From Parafannyhessea sp902761955 (GTDB lineage: Bacteria > Actinomycetota > Coriobacteriia > Coriobacteriales > Atopobiaceae): DNA of 58,946 nucleotides. The notes under the pieces were generated by a model. It saw nothing but the letters and a program-made list of their open reading frames with translations, made no database searches and was not told the origin of the DNA. This document shows positions 16,962 to 24,795 of this stretch, piece after piece. The position numbers and the translations under genes are program-made. Within the stretch, counting starts at the first letter, position 1. The number at the start of each line of letters is the position of its first letter. The stretch spans positions 1 to 58,946 of the forward strand of contig CACWMM010000001.1 in the NCBI GenBank assembly GCA_902761955.1, in the 5' to 3' direction.

Positions 16962-18077
16962 CTAGAAGTCCTCTTCCTCGAGCTTCTCTAGGACGAAGTC
17001 GCGCCATCCCGGCAGCTCGAAACCAACCTTGCCACGTCCGCGCTCCCCGATGACCCCTTCCTCAAGGAGACGTCTTCTGTACTGTGCCGCATAGCCCGTG
17101 CTCTTGCCCATGCGATTTGCGATGTCGGCGGTCAAGCTTACATTCTTGTCCGGAAGCATGGCTTTCACGAAGGCGAGGTCACCATCGGAAAGTTCCATGT
17201 AGGTGGTCTCCAGTATGTTGGACCGCATCTCAAACTGCGCCGCCTCGATGCCGCTCTTAGCGGCGTCGAGGTCAATGAGGCTGCCGTTGCTCTGTGTCCA
17301 CATGCGGTATCCCACCAGCTGCATCATGAAGGGGAAGCCGTCGATTGCGCTTGTTGCGGTAAGCAGTGCCTCGTCAGTTATCTGCTTTCCTCCCGCTTCG
17401 ATGGTCTCTTTGAGCGCGACGCGGATGTCGCCGTCGGGAATGCGCGTAAGCTGATGGCGAGCCGCTCTTCTGAGGAAGGATATCGACTTGTCGTTAAGCA
17501 CGCGTGACACCTGGTAGGGAAGGCCGGCTGCAAGGAGTGAGATCCTTCTACCTTCTGCAATGAGGTGCTGGTAGACGGAGGCGAGCTGCACCATCTCGTC
17601 AAATTCGGACTGAAGCTCGTCGATTGTGATGAGAAGGCCGACACCGTGTGGCTCCAGCTCGTCCAAAAGCGAGGTTAGGCGAGACCTCCAGTTCTTGCCC
17701 ACATTATTGCTGTCGTCGTATTCCCATCCCAAGGATGCAGCGCCACCGATGCCGATAGAGTTGATTCGTGCCTTCTGTCCCTGTGCAAGAAGGTGCGAGC
17801 CAGATCTGGCAGCTTGCTGAAGTATATCTTCGAGCATGCCGGGGACCGATGAGACTCGCGCGGTAATCCACCCACGCTCCTCCGCCTCGTCTGCAAGAAG
17901 GGTGAGGAGCGTAGTCTTACCCGTACCCCTGGCACCGGTGAAGATGGTCGTCAGGTTAGGGTCTCCGGGACCGTTTACGAACGCGTCTTCGATATTCTCA
18001 ATTACGTAGCGACGTCCTGCCATAAAGGGCGGTACTTGTCCGAATCCGGGCGTGAACGGGTTATTGAGAGCGGCCAT
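16962..18077 (-). CDS. AAA ATPase with C-terminal winged helix
   Basis: 371 residues from the ATG at 18077, which follows GGGAGGACAC; a longer start at 18095 lacks a ribosome site. Walker A FTGARGTGKTTLL at about 45-57, Walker B-like LLITIDELQ at about 152-160, and sensor region ISLLAAGLPYQV. A lid and a winged-helix domain follow (about 290-345, ADIANRMGKSTGYAAQYR). The layout is that of Orc1/Cdc6-like or archaeal-type ATPases found in accessory regions. Target unknown. Codon and base use match the lower-GC PTS block. It ends in EEEDF. Confidence 0.85.
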   Translation of the reverse strand: MAALNNPFTPGFGQVPPFMAGRRYVIENIEDAFVNGPGDPNLTTIFTGARGTGKTTLLTLLADEAEERGWITARVSSVPGMLEDILQQAARSGSHLLAQGQKARINSIGIGGAASLGWEYDDSNNVGKNWRSRLTSLLDELEPHGVGLLITIDELQSEFDEMVQLASVYQHLIAEGRRISLLAAGLPYQVSRVLNDKSISFLRRAARHQLTRIPDGDIRVALKETIEAGGKQITDEALLTATSAIDGFPFMMQLVGYRMWTQSNGSLIDLDAAKSGIEAAQFEMRSNILETTYMELSDGDLAFVKAMLPDKNVSLTADIANRMGKSTGYAAQYRRRLLEEGVIGERGRGKVGFELPGWRDFVLEKLEEEDF

Positions 18078-18095
18078 GTGTCCTCCCAATCGCAA

Positions 18096-18355
18096 ATTCC
18101 ATAGTGTTTCGGTCTATCTCTATGGTATCCGGTTCCCTTGATTTCTTTTGTAATTTTTGGAATTTTTGGTAAATTTGGTAAATTTGGTAACGCATTTACG
18201 CAGGTAGTCATACCTATTTGTCGCGCCGTGAACAGTCCGCGGCACGCTGGCGGCCTATCTTGGCCGCTCGTGCGATCGGCATGCCCTCTGGGGAATCGAT
18301 GCCCAACCTTGGGGTAAGAGGAGAAGTACGAGCATCTCAAGGTTTGAAGCTCGCC
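18096..18355. other. Divergent control region with 9-bp tandem repeats
   Basis: Between the ATPase and the oxidase-like gene. Four head-to-tail 9-mers of type WAAWTTTGG occupy 18152-18187 with exact period 9. They lie about 75-110 nt upstream of the ATPase start and may be binding sites for a self-repressing factor. The rest shows nothing definite. Confidence 0.55.
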
Positions 18356-18763
18356 ATGGCAGACATCAACGACGTGTACAGGTTCTTCAAGAGCGAGTCG
18401 CCCACGTACTTTCTCGCGACGGAGGAGGGCGGGCAGCCGCGCGTTCGCCCGTTTGGCACGGTCGACCTCTTCGAAGGCAGGCTGTACATCCAGACCGGAA
18501 AGAAGAAGGACGTCTACCAGCAGCTGCTTGCCAACCCCAAGGCAGAGATCTGCGGCGTGAGCGGCGGGGACTGGTGGCGCATATCGGGCGCGCTCGTGCC
18601 GGACGATCGCGTGGAGGCGAAGCGCCACATGCTTGACGCCTACCCTTCGCTCCGCAAGATGTATGACGAAAACGATGACAACACCATCGTCCTGTACTTC
18701 AAGAACGCGATGGCGCGCTTTAGTTCCATGACGGGAAAGTCCGCGGCGACCGTGGAGTTCTAG
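18356..18763 (+). CDS. Pyridoxamine 5'-phosphate oxidase-like flavin protein
   Basis: 135 residues from ATG 18356. A split-barrel FMN-binding fold is indicated by PTYFLATEEGGQPRVRPFG, the strand GRLYIQTGKKKDVYQQL, and NPKAEICG, followed by WWRISGAL. This is the general PPOX-like family (NimC and relatives) that binds FMN and reduces small substrates; substrate unknown. There is no strong ribosome site (AAGG 13-17 nt upstream), so the start is tentative. Higher GC than the block to its left. Confidence 0.85.
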   Translation: MADINDVYRFFKSESPTYFLATEEGGQPRVRPFGTVDLFEGRLYIQTGKKKDVYQQLLANPKAEICGVSGGDWWRISGALVPDDRVEAKRHMLDAYPSLRKMYDENDDNTIVLYFKNAMARFSSMTGKSAATVEF

Positions 18764-18821
18764 CCGCGTTTGATGTGCTTGAGCGCGCTCGCTCTAGGAT
18801 GATCGAGCTGGGGGAGGGAGC

Positions 18822-19196
18822 ATGGGCTTGAAGGGTCCAGATCCGATGGAGACTCTCGTGGGACTGGCGCTTCGCGTGCTGGTAGCGGCCGTGGTACTTG
18901 GCGTGGCGTTCCAGGTGTGCGAGCTCATGGGTCCCGTTGCCCGGGTGATTGCGTGTGCGTGCGGCGTCGCGGTCATGGCGGCACTCCCGCTCATGACCGC
19001 GCGCACGCTCCTTGGCCCCAACGTGCGACTCGACGGCCGCGCAAGAACGTCTCTGGCGGTGCTGTTCGTGACGCTTGCGGTTCCCCTCGTGGCGCTTGGC
19101 ATGGGCGGCAATCTGAACGGCGGCAGCGCGGCGGTCATGGTGTTTGTGCCGGAGGTGGCGTTTCTCGCCTCGCTCGGCAACCGTCCCGGCACCTAG
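18822..19196 (+). CDS. Small four-helix membrane protein, unknown
   Basis: 124 residues; ATG after GGGGGAGGGAGC. Hydrophobic segments at about 12-32, 35-55, 75-95 and 100-118; a short basic loop (NVRLDGRARTS) between the second and third. No recognisable family. Stands 59 nt after the oxidase-like gene and may share its transcript. Confidence 0.75.
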   Translation: MGLKGPDPMETLVGLALRVLVAAVVLGVAFQVCELMGPVARVIACACGVAVMAALPLMTARTLLGPNVRLDGRARTSLAVLFVTLAVPLVALGMGGNLNGGSAAVMVFVPEVAFLASLGNRPGT

Positions 19197-19201
19197 CTCT
19201 C

Positions 19202-19571
19202 TTGCTTGTGCAGCAGCGAAATCTATTTGCATGCTATGAGCAGCATGGAGCCGAGCTTGTAAACCGTGCCATGCGAACGCAAGAACCAATCTATCTGACG
19301 CGTCGGGGTTACAAGAGCGTGGTGCTCGTTGATGCGGAGACGATCGAAAATTGTCTTCGTGCCCCGTGGACATTTCCGGAGGTGGGATGTCCATACGATT
19401 CGGAGTTTCCTTCCGCAGCGCCTGACCATGAGGCCTTGGTCACGGTTGCGGACCACAAGGGAATCTACTACACGGTTTTTCTTGGTCACGATGAAACACG
19501 TGGTTGCCATCGAGTGGATTCTAGACGTGCGCATGGATCCCGTGGCAAAGGTTGTTTCTGACGACAGATGA
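19202..19571 (+). pseudogene. Decayed toxin-antitoxin pair (Phd/YefM and RelE-like)
   Basis: Frame 2 encodes RNLFACYEQHGAEL, then EPIYLTRRGYKSVVLVD at about 19217-19360. This is the Phd/YefM antitoxin pattern, lacking its first few residues and a proper start (only TTG 19202 or GTG 19208, no ribosome site). The frame runs on into IYYTVFLGHDET. A shift to frame 0 then gives VVAIEWILDVRMDP (about 19505-19550), which resembles the C-terminus of RelE/ParE-type toxins. Neither partner is whole, so I read this as a relic. Confidence 0.6.
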
Positions 19572-19633
19572 TTCCAGACAAGACAAAGGTTTGCGCCCGG
19601 TGGGTGTGACGCGAGACGATTATGGCTTCCCTA

Positions 19634-19671
19634 TTGACAATAGCGTATATATACGATATATACAGTATACC
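19634..19671 (+). promoter_or_regulatory. Promoter and palindromic operator of the YtrA-type operon
   Basis: TTGACA at 19634-19639, 17 nt, TATATA at 19657-19662: a near-consensus sigma-70 promoter. The spacer holds the perfect palindrome GTATATATAC (19645-19654) followed by GATATATAC and AGTATAC, a good operator for the GntR/YtrA regulator that follows. Confidence 0.7.
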
Positions 19672-19750
19672 CGCTTGAGTACAGTGGTTGCGACCCTTTG
19701 GGGTCGCGTGGGAGCTTGGGCGGAAGTTTCGTGAAAGAGGGGAGGTGCGC

Positions 19751-20128
19751 GTGCAGATTGTCATATCGAACTCTTCGGACAAGCCGATCTACGAGCAGGT
19801 GGCGTCGCAAGTTCGCTCGCTCATCATGTCTGGCGAGCTTGTGGCCGGCCAACAGCTGCCATCAATCCGCGCACTGGCAGCGGAGCTGCGCATAAGCGCA
19901 ATCACCACAAAGCGTGCGTATGCGGACCTTGAGGCCCAGGGTTTCATCTGTACCGTGCCCGGCAAGGGGAGTTACGTGGCGGGGGACAACCTTGAGCTGC
20001 TGCGCGAGGAGCGCCTACGGCAGGTTGAGGCGTCGCTCGCGAAGGCCGTGGAGGACGCACGCCTGGCAGGCATCGGGAAGGAAGAGCTGCACGAGATGCT
20101 CGACCTCGAGCTGGAGGAGGAACGATGA
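19751..20128 (+). CDS. GntR/YtrA-family regulator
   Basis: 125 residues from GTG 19751, four nt after GGGGAGGT. Winged helix at 8-75: KPIYEQVASQVRSLI, QQLPSIRALAAELRIS and GKGSYVAG. A short helical tail, about 50 residues, replaces a ligand domain, which is the YtrA subfamily layout. Such genes usually sit first in ABC operons and repress them. It overlaps the ATPase gene by 4 nt. Confidence 0.92.
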   Translation: MQIVISNSSDKPIYEQVASQVRSLIMSGELVAGQQLPSIRALAAELRISAITTKRAYADLEAQGFICTVPGKGSYVAGDNLELLREERLRQVEASLAKAVEDARLAGIGKEELHEMLDLELEEER

Positions 20129-21123
20129 ACGCGGTATCGAAGGAACGCGAGGTGACCATGGGGCGTCCGTACCGCACCATGGAGCCGTCCGGCGAACCCA
20201 CGGCGTTGGAGCTGCGCCACGTTGCAAAAGGCTTTGACGACTTTGCCGTGCGGGATGTCTGCCTTTCGGTTCCCTGCGGCTCGGTCGTGGGACTCGTGGG
20301 AAGAAACGGTGCCGGAAAGACGACGCTCATGCGCCTGGCACTTGGCACGGCGAGGCCTGACAGGGGCTCTGTTGTGCTGTTTGGACAAGACGTGACTGCG
20401 GCGGGGCAGGAGGCGCACGCTCGGGCGCGCATGCGTACGGCCACGGTCGCGGCCGTGTGCCCGTATCCCGGCTACCTCACGATTGGCGAGGTAGCGACCG
20501 TGTACACGCTTTCGTACCCGACGTTCGATTGCGCCGCGTTCGAGGCTCTTCTCGACCGCATGGACATCATGCACCAACCCGAAGGCGCGCACCGGCCGGT
20601 CTCGGCGGGGTTGCGCGTAGGCGACCTCTCGCGCGGGCAAGGCATGAAGCTGCAGCTTGCGGCATGTCTTGCCACGGGTGCGGACCTGCTGGTACTGGAC
20701 GAGCCCACGGCCGGCCTTGACCCCATCGTTCGCGACGAGCTGCTGCAGATGCTGCGCGAGCACATGGCCGCGCATCAGGATTGCTCCGTGTTGGTGTCGT
20801 CTCACATCACGGGCGATTTGGAGCGCCTGGCAGATTACATCGTGATTGTGGACGAGGGACAGGTTGTCCTTTCGGCCGAGAAGGACGAGCTTACCGACGT
20901 GATGGGCGTGGCGCGGCTGCTGCCCGCCCAACTGGAGCGCGTGCTGGACGAGGGGATTGTGCCGCGCGGGGAACTGCGCGTGCGCGAAGACGGGCTTGCC
21001 GGTGCGAGCGAGGTGCTGGTGTCCGACCGTGCTGCGTTCGTTCGCGCGTACCCCGACATGGTGTGCGACCGTGCTGCGATAGAGGACGTGATGCGGCTGG
21101 TCGTCCTGGGAAGGAGCCTGTGA
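20125..21123 (+). CDS. ABC transporter ATP-binding protein (YtrB-like)
   Basis: 332 residues. Nucleotide-binding domain at about 25-260: Walker A VGRNGAGKTT, Q-loop region PYPGYLTIGEV, a variant signature LSRGQGMKLQ (LSxGQ), Walker B LLVLDEPTAGLD and the H-loop His in SSHITGD. About 70 residues follow the domain. Works with the 21123 permease. Substrate is not clear; YtrA-type operons often respond to cell-wall-acting compounds. A better-supplied ATG could lie a few codons in, at 20158. Confidence 0.9.
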   Translation: MNAVSKEREVTMGRPYRTMEPSGEPTALELRHVAKGFDDFAVRDVCLSVPCGSVVGLVGRNGAGKTTLMRLALGTARPDRGSVVLFGQDVTAAGQEAHARARMRTATVAAVCPYPGYLTIGEVATVYTLSYPTFDCAAFEALLDRMDIMHQPEGAHRPVSAGLRVGDLSRGQGMKLQLAACLATGADLLVLDEPTAGLDPIVRDELLQMLREHMAAHQDCSVLVSSHITGDLERLADYIVIVDEGQVVLSAEKDELTDVMGVARLLPAQLERVLDEGIVPRGELRVREDGLAGASEVLVSDRAAFVRAYPDMVCDRAAIEDVMRLVVLGRSL

Positions 21124-21848
21124 TGAGCAAGGCGTATCTGTACTGCGACTGGTGCTACATGAGGTCAAACCTTCGTGCCAGCCTCAAGTCCATGTTGCTG
21201 GTGATGCTGATTGTGTCGATACCGGTGGTCCTGGGATCCGCAGACGGCGTTCGTAACCTTGATGCCACCATGCTCGTGAATACGTTCGCGTACATGGCGC
21301 CGGGAATTCTGGCGGTAGGCGGCATGACGGGGCTCTTCTATGCGGATGAGGCCGACGGTTGGCAAGAGGCCCGACTGTGCCTGCCCGCAACGCGGGCGCA
21401 GCTGGTGGGTTCGCGCTTTCTTCTGGCTGCTGTTATGGTGCCGGTAGCCACTCTTGCGGGCGCTCTCGTGGGCGTGGCGGTTACGGCCCTCACGCGCCTT
21501 GCACCGCAGGCGTTTGGCACGTGGCGCCTGAGCTCGGACCTTGTGGTGGGCGTGTGCCTTGATGCGATGGTCATGCTTGTGGTAACGGGCTTCCAGATGG
21601 CGGTCTACTTCGCCATGGGCGCGCGCCGTGGCCGTGTTATGGGGCTTGTGCCTGCGCTTATGGTGGTTATCGCGCTAGTGGGGCTTACGGGTTCCGGCGT
21701 TGCCATGATGGATGCGAGCGGTGGGCCCGCCATGCCCGGCCCATTTGCCACGGCGCTGTTTGTACTGGCGTGGCTTGCGGGGAGCGTATGTGCGTACCTG
21801 CTGGCGCTTGTGGTGGCGCGTCGCGCGTTCGCCCGTCGCGAACTGTAG
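21123..21848 (+). CDS. ABC-2 type permease (YtrC/YtrD-like)
   Basis: 241 residues with about six membrane segments (starts near 22, 60, 100, 140, 172 and 205). N-terminal short cytoplasmic stretch, then VSIPVVLGSADG. ADEADGWQEARLCLPATRAQLV is the acidic-to-PATR patch common in ABC-2 exporter subunits (read here in two halves). It overlaps the ATPase stop (TGATG), so the two are co-translated. Partner of the preceding ATPase. Confidence 0.85.
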   Translation: MSKAYLYCDWCYMRSNLRASLKSMLLVMLIVSIPVVLGSADGVRNLDATMLVNTFAYMAPGILAVGGMTGLFYADEADGWQEARLCLPATRAQLVGSRFLLAAVMVPVATLAGALVGVAVTALTRLAPQAFGTWRLSSDLVVGVCLDAMVMLVVTGFQMAVYFAMGARRGRVMGLVPALMVVIALVGLTGSGVAMMDASGGPAMPGPFATALFVLAWLAGSVCAYLLALVVARRAFARREL

Positions 21849-21887
21849 GTGGGTCCAACTCCGCCTGACATTACCCTCGCGCGCATG

Positions 21888-21919
21888 CAAGAAAGGCGGG
21901 TCCCGTACTGGGACCCGCC
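21888..21919 (-). terminator. Terminator of the minus-strand ABC pair
   Basis: A perfect 10-bp stem GGCGGGTCCC/GGGACCCGCC at 21895-21919 with a 5-nt loop. Read on the minus strand it is followed by TTTCTTGC. It may also stop transcription arriving from the left. Confidence 0.75.
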
Positions 21920-21989
21920 AGAGGCGAACGCCGTATCAGCTGTAGTTTGCCGTGCGCGGAGACCTTCGCTCCTGTACCGCTGTCGTTTC

Positions 21990-22649
21990 CTAGGCGGCGA
22001 TCAGCTTGCCATCCTCCATCCAGAAGACCCTGTCCACCAGGTCGAGCACGCGCTGGTCGTGCGTCACCATGACGGCGGCCTTGTTGCGCTGGTGTGCCTC
22101 CTGACGGATCATCTGCACCACCTGCCTGCCCCTTTCGGAGTCGAGGGAGGCCGTGGGCTCGTCTGCCAGAATGAGCCTCGCGTCGGTGGCGAAGGCGCGG
22201 GCGATTGCAACGCGCTGCCTTTCTCCACCGGATAGCTGCGCGGGGTGCTTGTAGATGGCATTCGCGATGCCTAGCTCCTTGAACAGCTCGCGTGTGGCGT
22301 TGCGGTCTGACCCTAGTATCACAGTGAGCTGCTCCTCGGCCGTGAGGTAGGGCAGGAGCTGGTGGTTCTGGAAGATGAAGCCGATCTGCTTGCGACGCAG
22401 CTTCGTCCATGCGCGCTGCGGCAGGTGCGAGACGGCGCGTCCGCAGATAGCGACGTCACCCTCGTCCGGGGAAAGCATCATGCCCGCGATGTTGAGCAGG
22501 GTGGACTTGCCGCTTCCCGAAGGTCCCACTATGGCTACGAGCTCGCCTGCGCCAACGCTTAGATCAACGTACTCTAGCACGCACCGCTGCTCTTCTCCGT
22601 CGGCATACGACTTCACGATGCCGCTCATACCCAGTATCGTCTCGCTCAC
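21990..22649 (-). CDS. ABC transporter ATPase, LolD/MacB type
   Basis: 219 residues from GTG 22649. Walker A VGPSGSGKSTLL, Q-loop FIFQNHQLLPYLT, signature LSGGERQRVAIARA, Walker B LILADEPTASLD and H-loop VTHD are all present. Length and sequence match the LolD/MacB/FtsE class, which powers permeases that work by mechanical coupling rather than by direct transport. It overlaps the permease gene upstream (GTGA), so the two form one unit. Confidence 0.94.
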   Translation of the reverse strand: MSETILGMSGIVKSYADGEEQRCVLEYVDLSVGAGELVAIVGPSGSGKSTLLNIAGMMLSPDEGDVAICGRAVSHLPQRAWTKLRRKQIGFIFQNHQLLPYLTAEEQLTVILGSDRNATRELFKELGIANAIYKHPAQLSGGERQRVAIARAFATDARLILADEPTASLDSERGRQVVQMIRQEAHQRNKAAVMVTHDQRVLDLVDRVFWMEDGKLIAA

Positions 22650-23728
22650 TGGAAATCACCCCCGATGACCTTGGCTGGGTCGATTCGCGCCACGCGGGCG
22701 ACGGATGCCAGGCTGCTTAGGATAGAAATCGCCACAAATGCCACCAGCACAACGGCCACTTGGGCAGGCACGAGGTAGAACGGCATGGAGACCGGCAGCG
22801 CCGCGCTCATGGCGGTGGCGAGGCCGCAAGCGATGGCTGCGCCGAGCGCCGCGATCAGGAACACCTGACTCACGATGGTGCAAGAGATCTTGGCCGTGCT
22901 GGTGCCGATGGCCTTCATTACGCCAAACTCCTGCTTCTTCTGCATGTTGATCACGAAGAAGAACACGCCGATGATCACGGCGGTTATGGCCACGAGCAGC
23001 CACTCGACCATGGTGATGGTCATCTGCTCCGCCTTGTAGCCGGGAAGTGCCTCCACGATCTGCGCCTTGGTGTAGCTTTCGGTTCCCTTTACGTGGGCCG
23101 CGAGCCTGCCGCTGATCGCGACGGCGTGCACGGCCTTCTGGTACATGGGGTTGCCCTTCTCGCCCATGGCGTCGAACGTATCCACAGAGACGTACGCCAC
23201 AGATACGTGTCCGTACATCTTGTCCTTCGTGAACCCGACGACCTTAAGCTTCATGCCCGAGGACGAGTCCTTGACGGTGTCGCCCAGCTTGATGCCCTTA
23301 TCCTGGAAGGCGTCGTCGAGAATGACCTCGCCCTTCCCTGCGGAGAGGCCCGTGCCCGCGTACGTCTTGGGCGCGAGGAACCCCGCGGGGTCGATGCCAA
23401 AGTACGTGACGTCGATTTTCTTGTCGCTGGACGCCTTCTGCAGGTAGGCGCGCTGGATGTCAAGCGGCGTCTGCCGGCTTCCGTACTCGTCCTGCAGATT
23501 CTTGTACTGGGCGTCCGTCAGGCTCGATACGGTGATGAGCTTCTCGGAGTCCTTGCCCAGCACGAAGGTGCTGGCGTCCATGCTCTCGATTCCGGAGGAC
23601 ACCGCCCTTCCCAGGCCGCTCACGAGCCCCGAAAGGAAGAGCACCATGAACATCATCAGAATCACGATGATCTCTACCAGTAGGTACTTCTTCCAGTTAT
23701 ACGTTAGTTCCTTCCATGCAAGTCTCAC
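22646..23728 (-). CDS. FtsX/MacB-type ABC permease
   Basis: 360 residues from GTG 23728. One N-terminal membrane segment (about 15-38), an extracellular domain of about 200 residues, and three C-terminal segments (about 240-345). NMQKKQEFGVMKAIGTS is the hallmark of the FtsX permease domain. Likely exports or senses an envelope substrate with the LolD-like ATPase. No regulator is adjacent. Confidence 0.92.
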   Translation of the reverse strand: MRLAWKELTYNWKKYLLVEIIVILMMFMVLFLSGLVSGLGRAVSSGIESMDASTFVLGKDSEKLITVSSLTDAQYKNLQDEYGSRQTPLDIQRAYLQKASSDKKIDVTYFGIDPAGFLAPKTYAGTGLSAGKGEVILDDAFQDKGIKLGDTVKDSSSGMKLKVVGFTKDKMYGHVSVAYVSVDTFDAMGEKGNPMYQKAVHAVAISGRLAAHVKGTESYTKAQIVEALPGYKAEQMTITMVEWLLVAITAVIIGVFFFVINMQKKQEFGVMKAIGTSTAKISCTIVSQVFLIAALGAAIACGLATAMSAALPVSMPFYLVPAQVAVVLVAFVAISILSSLASVARVARIDPAKVIGGDFQ

Positions 23729-23770
23729 TGCATGCCTCGTTCCAGGTTGTCGATTGCCAAACCGCTTCCA

Positions 23771-24163
23771 CTACAGAAACTGCCGCGAGAACGCGTCCGC
23801 CATCTGCAGCTGCTCGTTGCCGGGGCGGTCGTGGAAGTAGAGGGTCCTCTGGTCCACGGCGATGCCCTTCTCGCCCAGCGCCCTCTTTATGAGCTCGATG
23901 GCGTGCTTGGACACCCACGAGGTCGAGAACACGACTGCCTTGCCCACGTTTGCGGCGTCAAGCGACGCGATGTACTCCCTAAGGTGGGAGTCGATGCCGT
24001 ATGCGTACAGCGCGCCGCCCACAAACAGGACGTCCACCGGCTCCGCAAGCGCTGCGTCTGTGTTGTCGACCGACACCGCCTGGGTTCCCATCGTCTTTGC
24101 GATCCGCTCCGCGACCGCCTTCGTGTTGCCCGTACGCGAGAAGTACCTCACTGCTGCCTTCAT
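23771..24163 (-). CDS. Flavodoxin-like protein
   Basis: 130 residues from the ATG at 24163 (GGAAAG upstream), chosen over a longer start at 24304 that adds unrelated residues. The FMN phosphate loop YFSRTGNTKAVAE is at 6-18, with FVGGALYAYGID and VVFSTSWVSKHAIE forming the later loops. Shorter than classical flavodoxins (about 140-170). Acts as an electron carrier or as a small FMN reductase. 42 nt downstream of the permease start on the same strand, i.e. upstream in transcription. Confidence 0.88.
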   Translation of the reverse strand: MKAAVRYFSRTGNTKAVAERIAKTMGTQAVSVDNTDAALAEPVDVLFVGGALYAYGIDSHLREYIASLDAANVGKAVVFSTSWVSKHAIELIKRALGEKGIAVDQRTLYFHDRPGNEQLQMADAFSRQFL

Positions 24164-24357
24164 GCGTCTTTCCAATTCGATCTGATCGTTCCGGCGGCCA
24201 TGCGCCGCGTAGCATGAGTAGCGTACAAATAAACGAGCGCTATTCAATACGAGACACATTTCTGCATGGATGGGCACGGGCGCTCCACAGATGCCATGAT
24301 TCACGGCGCGTCGCCTATAATAGGCGGCAACCAGCCCACGCCTACCCAGGAGGCCGC

Positions 24358-24795
24358 ATGCTCCCCGTCATCCTCATCGTGATCGCCGCCATCGTCACGC
24401 TCGTCGTGCTGTCCGCACAGCTTGTGTGGGGCGTCCTGCTGGGACTCGTCGCCTCCGCCGCGCTTGCCGCGCTCTCGCTCGTGGGGTACCGCAAGGTGTG
24501 CGCCGCGAAGCCCACGGAGCGCGTGTGCCCGGAGTGCGGCAGCAAGAACGTTCGCCTGTGCGAGAAGGGCGCAGACCCCGCGGCCGCGAAGCCCGGCTTC
24601 TGGGACATCACCGGTGCCATTGGCAACGTGGGCTACGACCGGCTGGCCCAGTGCCGCAAGTGTGGCCATGCCGAGCCGTACGTCACGCCGGAGGCCCTCG
24701 TGATGGCGCGCGAGGACTGCCGGAAGCGCCTCATGTTCTGGGCGGGCGTCACCGCGGTATGTGCGCTCTTCTCGCTCTGGATGCTCCTGTTCTAG
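24358..24795 (+). CDS. Membrane protein with zinc ribbon
   Basis: 145 residues; ATG after CCAGGAGGCCGC. Two N-terminal membrane segments (about 3-40), a cytoplasmic zinc ribbon with CPECGSKN and CRKCGHAE (two CxxC pairs, about residues 58-103), and a final membrane segment at about 123-143. Function unknown. Its stop directly abuts that of the convergent AraC gene. Confidence 0.85.
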   Translation: MLPVILIVIAAIVTLVVLSAQLVWGVLLGLVASAALAALSLVGYRKVCAAKPTERVCPECGSKNVRLCEKGADPAAAKPGFWDITGAIGNVGYDRLAQCRKCGHAEPYVTPEALVMAREDCRKRLMFWAGVTAVCALFSLWMLLF

